DNA of 64,000 nucleotides from Ravibacter sp964559125. GTDB lineage: Bacteria; Bacteroidota; Bacteroidia; Cytophagales; Spirosomataceae. Location: contig CAZLGW010000012.1 of NCBI GenBank assembly GCA_964559125.1, positions 1 through 64,000 on the forward strand, written 5' to 3'. The translations under genes were made by a program, and so were the position numbers. This document shows, piece after piece, positions 15,438 through 25,839 of this stretch (positions within the stretch are counted from its first letter, which is position 1; each line of letters begins with the position of its first letter). The notes under the pieces were generated by a model, which made no database searches, had not been told where the DNA came from, and saw nothing but the letters and a program-made list of their open reading frames with translations.

Positions 15438-18400
15438 ATGAGTTTGAGAATTATTAGAACCTGTGTGCTTTTATTTGCCGTTGCCGTGTTCGTAATCGGG
15501 CTTCCGGGCTGCGAAGAAACAACGAAAACCTCCCGGGAAGGCTCTGTTCCGCCGTCTGAAGCCTTGTCTACTTTTGAGCTTGAACCCGGCTTCCGGATCG
15601 AGCTTCTGGCCAGCGAGCCCCTTATCGCCAGCCCGGTAGATATGGAAATCGATGAATACGGTCGGTTGTATGTGGTGGAAATGCCCGGTTATCCGCTCGA
15701 CAAAAGCGGTACGGGCAAAATCAAGCTCCTGAGCGATACCGACGGCGACGGGGTAATGGATAAAAGTGTTGTCTTTGCCGACAAGCTTACCCTGCCAAAT
15801 GGTATTTTAAGGTGGAAAAAGGGAGTGATCGTGACCGACGCCCCCGACGTGATCTATCTTGAAGATACGGACGGCGACGGGAAAGCCGACGTCCGTACAC
15901 CGCTGCTTACCGGCTTCTCCCTGTCCAACCCGCATGTCAATGTCAACAATCCCGTTTACGGGCTCGACAACTGGATTTACCTTTCTCACCTGGGCGCCAT
16001 CGGTACGCGCAAATATGGTACCGAATTCGGTGATACCGGCAGTGAAGTGCATTTTGTCGGTAAGCCTGATTTAAAGCGCCTTCCTAAAAATGCCAACGGC
16101 AACAACGTGCGGTTCAGGCCTGAATCGTATGAACTGGAAGCGGCTTCTTCAAGGAGCCAGTTCGGGCATACCTTCGACCGGTGGGGAAACCATATCCTTA
16201 CCCACAACCAGAACCATATCTATCATGAGGTGATAGCGTCGCGCTACCTGGCGCGGAATCCAACCCTGCTGGTTTCGGGTGCAACCCAATCTATATCCGA
16301 TCACGGCGACGCTACCGAAGTTTTCCAGATCACCACCAATCCCGACAGGCAACTGTTTACGCCCGTAGGTGTTACCACATCGTCGAGCGGTATTACGGCT
16401 TATCTCGGCGGACTGTTTCCGCCTCCCTACGACGGCAACGTGACTTTTGTGGCCGAGTCGGTCAGTAACCTGGTACATGCCGATATACTCAAACCTAACG
16501 GGGCTACTTTTACTGCCGGCCGGCAGCACCCCGACCGGGAGTTCCTGGCTTCTACCGATTCGTGGTCAAGGCCGGTTAATATGTATGTCGGTCCCGACGG
16601 GGCGCTTTACGTACTGGATTACTACCGGCGCATTATCGAGCATCCGGAGTGGATGTCGGATGAAGCCGTAGAAGCCGGAGGGCTGTATGACGGCCATGAT
16701 ATGGGAAGGATCTACCGTATTACGCCGGCCGGGACCGGGAAGCCGGACTGGACCAGGGGCCTGTCGCTTGGCGATGCTTCGGGGAAGGAACTTGCAGCGC
16801 TCCTGGCGGATAAAAATCTTTGGTGGAGGCAAAATGCGCAGCGCCTGCTGGTCGACAGGAAAGACAGCTCAACGCTGCCGGCGTTGAAGGAAATGGCCCT
16901 CGACGCCGATCCGGCCCGTAGCCTGGGCAGGCTTCATGCCCTGTGGACTTTGCAGGGAATGGGTGCGCTGGAGGCTGTTCTTATAGAAAAGGCGCTGACA
17001 GCTCCGGAAGCCGGTATCAGGGAAAACGCGATCAGGCTGGCGGAGCTTCACCTGCGGGAGGCGCCTGCCTTATCGGGGGCATTGCTCCGGCTCGAAAAAG
17101 ATCCTGACGCCAAGGTACGCTACCAGTTATTGTGTACGCTCGGCTTTGTACAGACGCCGGAAGCAGCGGCCGTAAGGCGTAACCTGCTCTTCCGTGATCT
17201 TGAGGACGAATGGGTACAGATCGCAGCCCTTTCCGCCGATTCTTCCCAGACGGTCCCGCTGCTTAAGGAAGTGATGGCAAGGTACGACGGCAATAAGCCG
17301 GCCTACAGCTCGCTGGTAAAAAGGCTGGCTGCGATGGTGGGCGCGGGAAAAGATGTGCCCGAGCTGCATGACCTGGTCCGGGGAGCGGTTGCGCCCGGCT
17401 CCGGAGAGCGTGAAGCGTCTGTGCTCAAAGGATTATCTGAAGGGTTGAAGAGAAGGAAGGATACGCTGAATGTTCTTGCCGGCGAGCAGTCGGCGCTGAT
17501 TGAAGCCGTGACTGCCCACCGGTCGAACAGTGTGCGGAAGGCTGCCCTGGGGTTGTTAAAATCTGGAAGAGAGATCAGCCCGGAACTGCTGGCGACCGGT
17601 ACAGCAAAAGCGAAGGAGATGATACGTAACGCGGGTTTGCCGGTAGAACAGCGGAGCATAGCGGTCGGAGTTATCGGGTTGGAGAAAGATCTTTCCCGCC
17701 AGTTTGGTTTCCTGAAGGAGCTGCTCGGCCCGAAAGAAGAACCGGAGGTCCAGGTAGAAGCGATCCGTATCCTGGATAAGATTCCCGGCGCCGAAACAGG
17801 GGCCTATATCCTGTCGAAATGGGAGGAGCTTACTCCTTCGGTCAGGGATGCTGCCCTGGATCTTTTTATCGCCGATAAAGAAAGGGTGCCCTTGCTGCTG
17901 GATGCCATTGAAAATGAAAAAGTACAGGCCTCGGGGTTGGGATATCTGCGTGGCGTGCGCCTGATGAGCAACCAGGACGATGGATTGCGGAACAGGGCCC
18001 GGAAGCTGCTTGCAGGAGGAGAAAATAAGGAAAAGGCGATTGCTGCCTACAAAGAGTCGCTGGAATTGAAAGGGGATGTGGAGAAAGGCAGGGGAGTTTT
18101 CGTGCAGCATTGCTCAATCTGCCACCAGGTACGGGGCGAGATGGGCGTGGTTTTCGGCCCTGACCTGGGTACGGTTCACAACTGGCTGCCGAAAGACCTG
18201 CTGGCCAATATACTGGATCCTGCGCTGTCGATGGCTCCCGGCTTCGATTACTGGCTGGTGGAGCTCAACGACGGCGAAAGTATACAGGGTACCATAGCGA
18301 CGGAAACCGCCTCTGCGATCAATCTCAGACTCGCTCCCGGGGTAGACCGGACTGTCAATCGCCAGGAAATCAAATCCATCCAGACGTTGCCGATGTCGCC

Positions 18401-18512
18401 CATGCCCAGCTTTGCCGGCCAGATAGGGCAGCAGGAAATGGCCGACCTGATCGCTTTTCTCAGGAATAGCAGGAATGAGTTGAAAGCGGCCGCCGCTGCG
18501 GCGGAAAATTGA
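15438..18512 (+). CDS. Secreted PVC-type haem-binding dehydrogenase-like lipoprotein
   Basis: A 1024-residue protein with a lipoprotein signal (hydrophobic VLLFAVAVFVIGLPGC, lipobox Cys25). Residues about 45-420 form a beta-propeller of the glucose/sorbosone dehydrogenase or NHL type (FRIELLASEPLIASPVDMEI, DTDGDGVMDKSVVFADKL, a calcium-like DxDxDG). About 430-850 is a HEAT-like helical array. The C-terminus has a single cytochrome c motif CSICH near residue 890, in GRGVFVQHCSICHQV, followed by GPDLGTV. It likely oxidises a sugar or alcohol at the cell surface or periplasm and passes electrons to haem. It is paired with the TIM-barrel gene 34 bases downstream; both are repeated at 31.7-35.7 kb. 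Confidence 0.88.
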   Translation: MSLRIIRTCVLLFAVAVFVIGLPGCEETTKTSREGSVPPSEALSTFELEPGFRIELLASEPLIASPVDMEIDEYGRLYVVEMPGYPLDKSGTGKIKLLSDTDGDGVMDKSVVFADKLTLPNGILRWKKGVIVTDAPDVIYLEDTDGDGKADVRTPLLTGFSLSNPHVNVNNPVYGLDNWIYLSHLGAIGTRKYGTEFGDTGSEVHFVGKPDLKRLPKNANGNNVRFRPESYELEAASSRSQFGHTFDRWGNHILTHNQNHIYHEVIASRYLARNPTLLVSGATQSISDHGDATEVFQITTNPDRQLFTPVGVTTSSSGITAYLGGLFPPPYDGNVTFVAESVSNLVHADILKPNGATFTAGRQHPDREFLASTDSWSRPVNMYVGPDGALYVLDYYRRIIEHPEWMSDEAVEAGGLYDGHDMGRIYRITPAGTGKPDWTRGLSLGDASGKELAALLADKNLWWRQNAQRLLVDRKDSSTLPALKEMALDADPARSLGRLHALWTLQGMGALEAVLIEKALTAPEAGIRENAIRLAELHLREAPALSGALLRLEKDPDAKVRYQLLCTLGFVQTPEAAAVRRNLLFRDLEDEWVQIAALSADSSQTVPLLKEVMARYDGNKPAYSSLVKRLAAMVGAGKDVPELHDLVRGAVAPGSGEREASVLKGLSEGLKRRKDTLNVLAGEQSALIEAVTAHRSNSVRKAALGLLKSGREISPELLATGTAKAKEMIRNAGLPVEQRSIAVGVIGLEKDLSRQFGFLKELLGPKEEPEVQVEAIRILDKIPGAETGAYILSKWEELTPSVRDAALDLFIADKERVPLLLDAIENEKVQASGLGYLRGVRLMSNQDDGLRNRARKLLAGGENKEKAIAAYKESLELKGDVEKGRGVFVQHCSICHQVRGEMGVVFGPDLGTVHNWLPKDLLANILDPALSMAPGFDYWLVELNDGESIQGTIATETASAINLRLAPGVDRTVNRQEIKSIQTLPMSPMPSFAGQIGQQEMADLIAFLRNSRNELKAAAAAAEN

Positions 18513-18546
18513 ATATTGAATTTTGTCCACTCTCAACTAAAAAAAA

Positions 18547-19461
18547 ATGAACAGAAAAACATTCCTTAAAACCAGCCTTTTCGCAGGTGGGGCATTGCTT
18601 AGCGGTCGGTCGGAGGTTTTCGCGGCTAAAACTGCTGCAAATGCAGCGCCTTTTAAAATGAAGTTTTCGCCCGAGTTCGGGATTTTCGCAGATGTGGCCG
18701 GAAACGATGTAGTCGACCAGATCAAGTGGGGCTATGACAATGGTTTCAGGGCGTGGGAGAACACTTACCTTATCAGGAGGCCGGTGGAAGAACAGGAAAG
18801 GATAAGCCAGGCAGTCCAGAAACTAGGTATGGAATTCGGGCAGTTTGTAGGGGTATTCTCTTTCGATAAGGCAACTTTTGCAGGCCGTGACAAAGACGCA
18901 CGTGAGAAAGTGCTCGCCGATATGCGTGCGTCAGTGGAAGTAGCCAAACGTATGAATACCAAAATAGTGCATAACGTACTGGGAAAGGCTGATCCCAACC
19001 TTCCATGGGACTTCCAGATGGCAAATGCAATAGAACTTCTGAAGCGGGCGGCCGATATTTATGAGCCGCACGGGATCGTGATGGTAATGGAATCGATGAA
19101 CCACAAGATCAACCACGCCGGGATGTTCCTTCATTCCATTCCCCAGGCCTATGCGCTGGCTAAGGGAGCCGGTAGTCCCAGCATTAAGGTGTTATTCGAC
19201 TTCTACCACGTGCAGATACAGGAAGGCAACATCATCCCGACACTCGATTATGCATGGGATGAAATTGCCTACTTCCAGATAGGCGATACCCCTGGCAGGA
19301 ATGAGCCGACATCGGGAGAAGTAAACTTCAAAAATGTGCTTCAACACTTATACGATAAAGGCTACCGTGGGTTTGTCGGTATGGAGCACGGCACGAGCAA
19401 GCCCGGCAAAGAGGGAGAGCTACTGGCGCTGAAAGCATACAGGAGCATTGATCCGCGATAA
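18547..19461 (+). CDS. Exported TIM-barrel sugar isomerase (hydroxypyruvate isomerase-like)
   Basis: A 304-residue protein with a cleavable signal (MNRKTFLKTSLFAGGALLSG) in place of the usual cytosolic start. The AP-endonuclease-2/xylose-isomerase-like barrel shows metal ligands in IVMVMESMNHKIN (Glu), LFDFYHVQI (Asp, His), YFQIGDTPGR and FVGMEHG (Glu). The family isomerises or epimerises keto sugars. Same operon as the haem c protein. It is closely similar along its length to 34815-35738, so the module was duplicated. Confidence 0.87.
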   Translation: MNRKTFLKTSLFAGGALLSGRSEVFAAKTAANAAPFKMKFSPEFGIFADVAGNDVVDQIKWGYDNGFRAWENTYLIRRPVEEQERISQAVQKLGMEFGQFVGVFSFDKATFAGRDKDAREKVLADMRASVEVAKRMNTKIVHNVLGKADPNLPWDFQMANAIELLKRAADIYEPHGIVMVMESMNHKINHAGMFLHSIPQAYALAKGAGSPSIKVLFDFYHVQIQEGNIIPTLDYAWDEIAYFQIGDTPGRNEPTSGEVNFKNVLQHLYDKGYRGFVGMEHGTSKPGKEGELLALKAYRSIDPR

Positions 19462-19574
19462 GCCTCAACCTTATTTTATTCTTATAGCTGCACTATCTAC
19501 TTATTTTTTTTTTCTTATCCATGGGATAAAAGGTACTGTTTTAAAACACTTGGTATAAACAACATAATCGTAGC

Positions 19575-20633
19575 ATGGCTAAAGATATCGCACTTTATGA
19601 TGTAGAAGATTTTGTATTCGACGAATCGTTCCAGCATTGGGTGAACAGGAGCGATAAAACGTCAATAGAATTCTGGGAAAATTACGTTCAGGAATATCCT
19701 CATAGAGCTCAGATCTTACAAGCTGCACGCGAACTGCTGCTCAGTCTACAAAAAAATCTACCGGAAGAGGCTGATGTCACGGCAGAAATATGGGAAGATA
19801 TATATGCCAGAACTAAGCGGGATAATCTTCCTGTTAGGCAGAGGCTTCTTTTTAAGTGGACAGCCGCGGCGGCAGTAGTTCTGTTGGCGATAACAGGAAG
19901 CCTGTACGTTAACAACTATATTTCCAGCCCATCCGTTTCCATACCCCCGGTGCTGGCAGTTATTGAAAAAGCTCAATTGATTGAAAGGATTAATACCAGC
20001 CGTGATACCCTCTCCCTACGCCTTCCTGACGAAAGTAAAATCGACCTACTTCCCGGAGCAAGTCTCACTTATCCGGCGCGCTTTGACGGTGACACACGCA
20101 CCATTAAGCTCACGGGTGAAGGCGTTTTTGATGTATCACACGATGCCTCAAAACCCTTTATTATTTATGCCGGTGGTACGGTTACCCGGGTTTGGGGTAC
20201 CCGTTTTGTCATCAAAGCCAATGATCTTACCCCTGATGTTGACGTCAAAGTCATCAGCGGGAAAGTTTCGGTATACACGCGGGAGCGCTACGAGCAGGGA
20301 GACGAGAATGAAGGTGTATTTCTTACCGGTAACCAGTCGGTTGAATTCCTGGCAGAAAAGCAGGTATTCAGACGCTCTATCGTGGAAGCCCCTGTAATAC
20401 TGGAAACACCGGAGCGGCCTGATTTTGATTTCAGAAATACCCTCGTTTCCGAAGTATTCAGGACTCTTCAGCAGGCATACGGGTTTGAATTTGTCTACGA
20501 CCCGAAACTGATCGAAGGCAGGACGATTACAGTCAGCCTTGAAGACGAAGATTTCTTTGAAAAACTGGAGATTATCTGTGGTACGCTCCGCATCGGCTAC
20601 TACATGGAAGATGGGAAAGTATTTTTAAAATAA
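19575..20633 (+). CDS. FecR-domain anti-sigma factor
   Basis: A 352-residue inner-membrane protein. An N-terminal cytoplasmic sigma-binding part (1-95, FDESFQHWVNRSDKTSIEFWENYV) is followed by one membrane helix (about 96-116, WTAAAAVVLLAITGSLYV), a FecR domain (about 140-240, LRLPDESKIDLLPGASLTYP, GEGVFDVSHDASKPFIIYAGGTVTRVWGTRF) and C-terminal DUF4974 (about 285-350). It would hold the ECF sigma factor until the TonB receptor downstream binds its ligand. Upstream, a T-rich stretch separates it from the TIM-barrel gene. Confidence 0.93.
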   Translation: MAKDIALYDVEDFVFDESFQHWVNRSDKTSIEFWENYVQEYPHRAQILQAARELLLSLQKNLPEEADVTAEIWEDIYARTKRDNLPVRQRLLFKWTAAAAVVLLAITGSLYVNNYISSPSVSIPPVLAVIEKAQLIERINTSRDTLSLRLPDESKIDLLPGASLTYPARFDGDTRTIKLTGEGVFDVSHDASKPFIIYAGGTVTRVWGTRFVIKANDLTPDVDVKVISGKVSVYTRERYEQGDENEGVFLTGNQSVEFLAEKQVFRRSIVEAPVILETPERPDFDFRNTLVSEVFRTLQQAYGFEFVYDPKLIEGRTITVSLEDEDFFEKLEIICGTLRIGYYMEDGKVFLK

Positions 20634-20681
20634 TTCTAAACCTAAACCTCAACTGCAACAATGAACTAAAGATTAAAAAAA

Positions 20682-20707
20682 ATCGGTAATGCGTCAACAT
20701 TACCGAT
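20682..20707 (+). promoter_or_regulatory. Perfect 10-bp hairpin in the susC leader
   Basis: ATCGGTAATG (20682-20691), loop CGTCAA, CATTACCGAT (20698-20707), in the 156 bases between fecR and susC. No T tract follows, so it is not a plain terminator; it could be an attenuator, RNA-processing site or dyad operator. A weaker GCCGAAAG/CTCTTTGGC pairing follows at 20713-20729. Confidence 0.5.
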
Positions 20708-20789
20708 CACCGGCCGAAAGCTCTTTGGCGAGAGTATACGGCGAATGATTTGCAATTCCCTTTCAAAAAATCACAAAACAATCAAAGGT

Positions 20790-23700
20790 ATGAAAAAATG
20801 TAGATTACCTGCCGGGTTTCTATTGCATATGGCAAAAATCTCATCGATACAACTCTGGATGCTCCTGATGGGACTGGGCATGGCGTATGCCGAGGACATC
20901 AGTGCCCAAGAAAGTCTTAAAAACTTCGTATCGGTCGAACTAGTCAATTTGGAATTCACCCAGGTGCTTTCCAGGATTGAACGCGAGGCGCAGGTGAAGT
21001 TTAGTTTTGAACCTGCCGCTATTCCGAAAAGCCGCGTAACGCTAGTTGCTCGTAATGAGCGGCTGTCCGAAGTGCTGACAAAATTGCTCGATCCCTTGCA
21101 CATGCGCTATAAGGCGTCGGGGAAATACATCCTGCTTTATAAGGAGCAGTATTCCGAAAACAGGGAGCGGGTTCAGCCGCTAGAAGAGCTTTCAGACGCG
21201 CGGGAAAAAATATCGGGCGTTGTAACAGCCCCTGACGGATTACCGTTGCCCGGTGTAAACGTGGTGATCAAAGGCACCTCTCAAGGCACGGTGACAGACG
21301 CTGAAGGGCGGTTTGAGTTGACAGCTGATCCTGACGAAGTACTGGTGTTCTCATTTGTCGGGTATATTTCCCGGGAGACCACCGTCGGTAATCGCCGTAG
21401 TTTTGAGATAGAATTGCGCGAAGACCAGAAGTCTCTCGATGAAGTTGTGGTGGTGGGATACGGAACTCAGAAGAAAAGTGACCTTACCGGTGCCGTCGCC
21501 TCTTTAGGCAAAGAACGCCTGGAAATGGTGCCCAATCAGAATATTGCGCAAGCCATCCAGGGAGCACTTCCAGGGGTGATGATACAGACGTCCGCCGGAG
21601 GAGCCGTAAGCGAGCAGTCGATCATGATCCGGGGGCGTAATTCGATTCTGGCTGATAATACCCCTCTGATTGTTTTGGACGGCGTAGCCTATACCGGTGC
21701 ACTGAAGGATGTAAATCCGAATGATATAGAGTCGATCGAAGTGCTGAGAGACGCTTCTGCTGCGGCCATTTACGGCTCCAGGGGTGCTAACGGCGTGATC
21801 CTGATCAATTCGAAAATGGGAAAGGAAGGAAAGCCGAGGATTTCCTATACCGGCTACTATTCGCGCCAGGACTTTGTGAAATTCCCGGACCTCATGACGG
21901 GGGAAGAGTTCTACAAAATGAAACTCGAACGTGGTCCTGCCTTCATCACGCCGTCGGAAAAGGAAACTTATGAGTCGGGGAATTATTCCGACTGGCTTAA
22001 CCTGGGTCTCCGCAAAGGACACAATACTGAGCATAACATATCGGTGTCAGGAGGTACAAAAAATACCAAGTATTACTTTTCGGGTGGATACTTAAAGGTG
22101 CAGGGCCTTGCGGTGAACGATAACTATTCGCGCCTTACCTCACGTTTTAACCTGGATACAAAAATTACGGACTGGCTTTCCATTGGGACCCGAACCCAGC
22201 TTTCGTTCGACGACATGGGGGGACTTTCTCCAGGGGAATCGCTCTTCTGGATCAACCCGCTCACCCAGGCGTATGATAACAATGGCAATCTCACGATCTA
22301 TCCATGGGATGAAGATCACTATTTTGCCAACCCACTCCAGGATCTGTTGGCAAAAAACAAGGATCAGTCTTTCCAGGTGCTGGCCAACAACTATGCCGTT
22401 GTATCAGTACCGTTCATCCCTGGATTGCAGTACCGCCTGGAAACCGGTATAAAAGCCAGATTCCACGAATCCAAATCCTATTGGGGGCGGAATACGACAT
22501 CGGGGTTTGCCTCGCAGGGATCAGCCAATACCTCATTGGATCGCAACAACAGTACAATAGTGGAGAATGTGTTGAGCTATAAAAGAGAATTTGGCAGACA
22601 CAATGTATTCCTGACCGGGGTGTACAGCTATGAATCGCATAAAGGCTTTACCGATAAGCTGGTTTCGAAAGGGTTCCCAAATGACTTCTTTGCCTGGTTT
22701 GCTTCTGAGCAGGCTGCTACCAGGAATCCGTCATATTCGCTTTCGGAAACGGTATTGCTTTCCCAGATGCTGAGGGCAAACTATTCGTTTGAGAGCCGAT
22801 ATCTTCTGACGCTCACCGGGCGAAGAGACGGATTTTCAGGATTTGGTGAAAAAACGAAGTGGGGCTTTTTCCCATCGGTTGCATTGGGATGGAATGTATC
22901 GAGAGAAGCTTTTTTCTCAAATGTGGAAGCGGTCAACGATCTTAAGCTGCGGGTTTCATACGGTTTGAACGGTAACCAGGCAATAGGGGCTTACCAAACC
23001 ATAGCCCAGTTGAAAGGAAGCAATTATATAGATGGACTCGCGGTAATGCCCGGCTACCGCCCCGCTTCTCTTGCGATGGATAATCTCGGCTGGGAATCTT
23101 CCAAGACATTGAACGTCGGACTTGATTTCGGAATTTTGAACAACAGACTTACCGGCGATATCAATTTTTATCATACCAATACTTTTGATTTGCTACTCAA
23201 TCGGACTATTTCGCCTATACATGGTTTTACTTCTATTACACAGAATATAGGCAAGACACAAAACAAAGGCTGGGAGCTATCATTGAATTCAAAAAACCTT
23301 ACATCTAACGATTTCCAATGGAGAACTTATGGGAATGTATCCTATGTACGCAACAAAATCGTCTCCCTTTACGGCTCTCTTGATGAGAATGGGAAGGAGG
23401 TTGATGATATAGCCAACGCCTGGTTTATCGGACAGCCCATCAGGGTTAACTATGGGTATGTATGGGATGGTACATGGCAAATGGATGAAGCCGAGGAAGC
23501 GGCTAAATTCGGTACGAAGCCTGGTTTTGTGAAAATCAAAGACATGGACGGAGATAGCAAAATTACCCCGGATGACCGCAGAATAGTCGGCCAGGCAGAT
23601 CCTAAGGTATTGTGGGGGCTGACAAACACATTTACTTACAAAAAAATCAGCCTCTCCATTTTCCTGCATGGAGTACACGGGATAACAAAAAGCAACAGCC

Positions 23701-24071
23701 TGATTTGGGGCGATGCCGCCGGTTCCAGCCAGACAGTACGGGAGAACTTTACAAGAAAAGACTTCTGGACACCCGACAATCCGGATGCACGTCACCTGAT
23801 CAACCACTGGCAGGCTGATTTACAGCAGGGAATATCCCCAATGCCGCTTGAAAAAGCGGGTTTTGTCCGGGTAAAAGACATTACCTTTTCCTACGATCTG
23901 CCTAAAGCATACCTGCCGAAATTCGCATTCGATAGAGTAAGGGTGTACCTGACCGGCAGAAACCAGTTTACCTTCACTAAGTGGAGCGGGCTTGATCCTG
24001 AATTGAACAATCAGGTGACGATCGTTCCTATACAAAAAGAGCTGGTTTTGGGGCTGAATGTAGGCTTTTAG
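20790..24071 (+). CDS. SusC/RagA TonB-linked outer-membrane transporter with STN domain
   Basis: About 1093 residues from ATG 20790 (MKKCRLPAGFLLHM, then a signal LWMLLMGLGMAYA); the frame is open from ATG 20745. Order: signal peptide, secretin/TonB N-terminal (STN) domain (VELVNLEFTQVLSRIEREAQ), carboxypeptidase-regulatory-like domain (ISGVVTAPDGLPLPGVNVVI), TonB-box-like EVVVVGYGTQKKSDLTGAV, plug (IMIRGRNSILADNTPLIVLD, IESIEVLRDASAAAIYGSRG) and a 22-strand barrel ending in GLNVGF. The STN domain marks it as a sigma/anti-sigma signalling receptor, matching the FecR directly upstream. It takes up the substrate with the SusD partner that follows. Confidence 0.95.
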   Translation: MKKCRLPAGFLLHMAKISSIQLWMLLMGLGMAYAEDISAQESLKNFVSVELVNLEFTQVLSRIEREAQVKFSFEPAAIPKSRVTLVARNERLSEVLTKLLDPLHMRYKASGKYILLYKEQYSENRERVQPLEELSDAREKISGVVTAPDGLPLPGVNVVIKGTSQGTVTDAEGRFELTADPDEVLVFSFVGYISRETTVGNRRSFEIELREDQKSLDEVVVVGYGTQKKSDLTGAVASLGKERLEMVPNQNIAQAIQGALPGVMIQTSAGGAVSEQSIMIRGRNSILADNTPLIVLDGVAYTGALKDVNPNDIESIEVLRDASAAAIYGSRGANGVILINSKMGKEGKPRISYTGYYSRQDFVKFPDLMTGEEFYKMKLERGPAFITPSEKETYESGNYSDWLNLGLRKGHNTEHNISVSGGTKNTKYYFSGGYLKVQGLAVNDNYSRLTSRFNLDTKITDWLSIGTRTQLSFDDMGGLSPGESLFWINPLTQAYDNNGNLTIYPWDEDHYFANPLQDLLAKNKDQSFQVLANNYAVVSVPFIPGLQYRLETGIKARFHESKSYWGRNTTSGFASQGSANTSLDRNNSTIVENVLSYKREFGRHNVFLTGVYSYESHKGFTDKLVSKGFPNDFFAWFASEQAATRNPSYSLSETVLLSQMLRANYSFESRYLLTLTGRRDGFSGFGEKTKWGFFPSVALGWNVSREAFFSNVEAVNDLKLRVSYGLNGNQAIGAYQTIAQLKGSNYIDGLAVMPGYRPASLAMDNLGWESSKTLNVGLDFGILNNRLTGDINFYHTNTFDLLLNRTISPIHGFTSITQNIGKTQNKGWELSLNSKNLTSNDFQWRTYGNVSYVRNKIVSLYGSLDENGKEVDDIANAWFIGQPIRVNYGYVWDGTWQMDEAEEAAKFGTKPGFVKIKDMDGDSKITPDDRRIVGQADPKVLWGLTNTFTYKKISLSIFLHGVHGITKSNSLIWGDAAGSSQTVRENFTRKDFWTPDNPDARHLINHWQADLQQGISPMPLEKAGFVRVKDITFSYDLPKAYLPKFAFDRVRVYLTGRNQFTFTKWSGLDPELNNQVTIVPIQKELVLGLNVGF

Positions 24072-24104
24072 CAAAAGAAATTTACTATCAATAATGATTT
24101 CGTA

Positions 24105-25802
24105 ATGAAGACTATAAATAAAACAAGGATTGCATTACTTCTCCAAATCCTGGTGCTAGCAGCCTGCTCCGACGACTTATTAAAAGAAAAACCCGAACAT
24201 CTGGCTACCACCCAAACGGTATATAGTAGCTATGCGGGTTTTGAAGCGGGTATAAACGGGCTTTATAATATGGTCAGGGCAGAGCGTTCCGGAAATGCGG
24301 GATACCCGTCCAATATGTACTCGAATCTTGAACTTCGCGCGGAGCTTTATTTCAGTGGGACAGACAATTTTTGCGCTAACAGATCCCCCAGCGGGTTCGG
24401 ACAGGCAACCACAGACTGGCCCAACAAAAATAACTCATTGATAGGCGATTACCGCCAGAATTTCTCCTGGCTCTACGATATAGTAAACGCGGCCAATACG
24501 GTTATTTCGCAGGCAGAGCAGCGGAGCGATGTTGATTGGACGGGTGGAACGGGTACGACCGAAGAAAATAAAAACCGGATAATAGCAGAAGCTAAGGCAT
24601 TAAGGGCCCATGCGTACAGGCATCTGACCTATCTCTGGGGCGACGTACCGCTTGCACTCGACGAATCAGTCGGGTCCAATATCCGGACCGACTGGTCGAG
24701 GACCCCTGTGAGGCAAGTGCGCGAACAAATGAAGGCTGACTGGCTGTTTGCGGAAAAATACATCGGTATTGAACCTGCTGCTCCGGCAAAAATCACAAAA
24801 GGAGCCATACAGCATTATCTTTCAGAATTGTACCTGGCACTGAATAAACCCGATAGTGCATTGTATTGGGCCAATAAGTGTATTAATACACCTAATTACA
24901 AGCTCATTACAGCAAGATATGGTGTAAAGGCGGGAGAACCTGGCGTCCCTTTTGCAGACATGTTCTATGACGGAAATGCGCTACGGAAAGAGGGTAACAG
25001 TGAGTCGCTCTGGTCTTTCGAATTTGCATACCAGGTTACCGGAGGCGAGCACAGCGTTATGCGCAGGGTAGCGCACAACAGCTATGAACAACTGACAATC
25101 GGCGGAGTAAGACCCTTGCAGCTAACCCTCGAACGTGGTGGACGTGGAGTCTCAAAAATAACAATTACAAGGTATGCCTTGGATGTCTATGAACCCCAGG
25201 ATGACCGTTTTTCAAATTATGTGATCAGGAAATATTTTGTCTTGAACGACGCAGATAAAAACACTCCTAATATTGCAGATGTTTTGCCGCCCGGCTATAA
25301 TTACGGCGATACCATCAAGCTTAACCTGAACCAGGATATTACTACGACCAATAACGGGGCGGTTTACGACTGGCCGTTTATGAGAAAGTTCGAGTCCACT
25401 CTCCCGAATAATCCATCCAACAGCGGTCAGTATAACGACCAGGTTTACCTGAGGTTGGCCGATACCTACCTGCTAAAAGCGGAAGCGCAATATAAGCTGG
25501 GAGATCTGAATGGAGCGGCCGAGACGGTCAATATTCTTCGTACACGCTCGAATGCCACCCCCATAACGGCTGCACAGATAGATATAGATTTCATCCTCGA
25601 CGAGCGTTCCAGGGAGTTGATATTCGAAGAACAACGACGGTACACCCTTTTGCGTACCGGTAAATGGCTAGAAAGGGTGCGCAAGTACAACAAAAACGGT
25701 GGTGAAACGGCCTCCGCAAGAGATACGCTGCTTCCTATCCCTCAAATAGTAATCGATGCAAACCTGACTGCGACTATGCCTCAAAATCCAGGATTTGATT
25801 AA
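24105..25802 (+). CDS. SusD/RagB surface glycan-binding lipoprotein
   Basis: A 565-residue lipoprotein with lipobox LAAC (Cys21). Family features are YSSYAGFEAGINGLYN near the start, tetratricopeptide-like helices (NNRIIAEAKALRAHAYRHLTYLWGDVPL, written here from the 190-210 region), and the C-terminal VYLRLADTYLLKAEAQYKL and LIFEEQRRYTLLRTGKW. It forms the hinged lid on the SusC transporter. It directly follows susC by 33 bases. Confidence 0.94.
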   Translation: MKTINKTRIALLLQILVLAACSDDLLKEKPEHLATTQTVYSSYAGFEAGINGLYNMVRAERSGNAGYPSNMYSNLELRAELYFSGTDNFCANRSPSGFGQATTDWPNKNNSLIGDYRQNFSWLYDIVNAANTVISQAEQRSDVDWTGGTGTTEENKNRIIAEAKALRAHAYRHLTYLWGDVPLALDESVGSNIRTDWSRTPVRQVREQMKADWLFAEKYIGIEPAAPAKITKGAIQHYLSELYLALNKPDSALYWANKCINTPNYKLITARYGVKAGEPGVPFADMFYDGNALRKEGNSESLWSFEFAYQVTGGEHSVMRRVAHNSYEQLTIGGVRPLQLTLERGGRGVSKITITRYALDVYEPQDDRFSNYVIRKYFVLNDADKNTPNIADVLPPGYNYGDTIKLNLNQDITTTNNGAVYDWPFMRKFESTLPNNPSNSGQYNDQVYLRLADTYLLKAEAQYKLGDLNGAAETVNILRTRSNATPITAAQIDIDFILDERSRELIFEEQRRYTLLRTGKWLERVRKYNKNGGETASARDTLLPIPQIVIDANLTATMPQNPGFD

Positions 25803-25839
25803 ATAGACTTCCGGGTTTTCCGACAACGATTACAACAGA

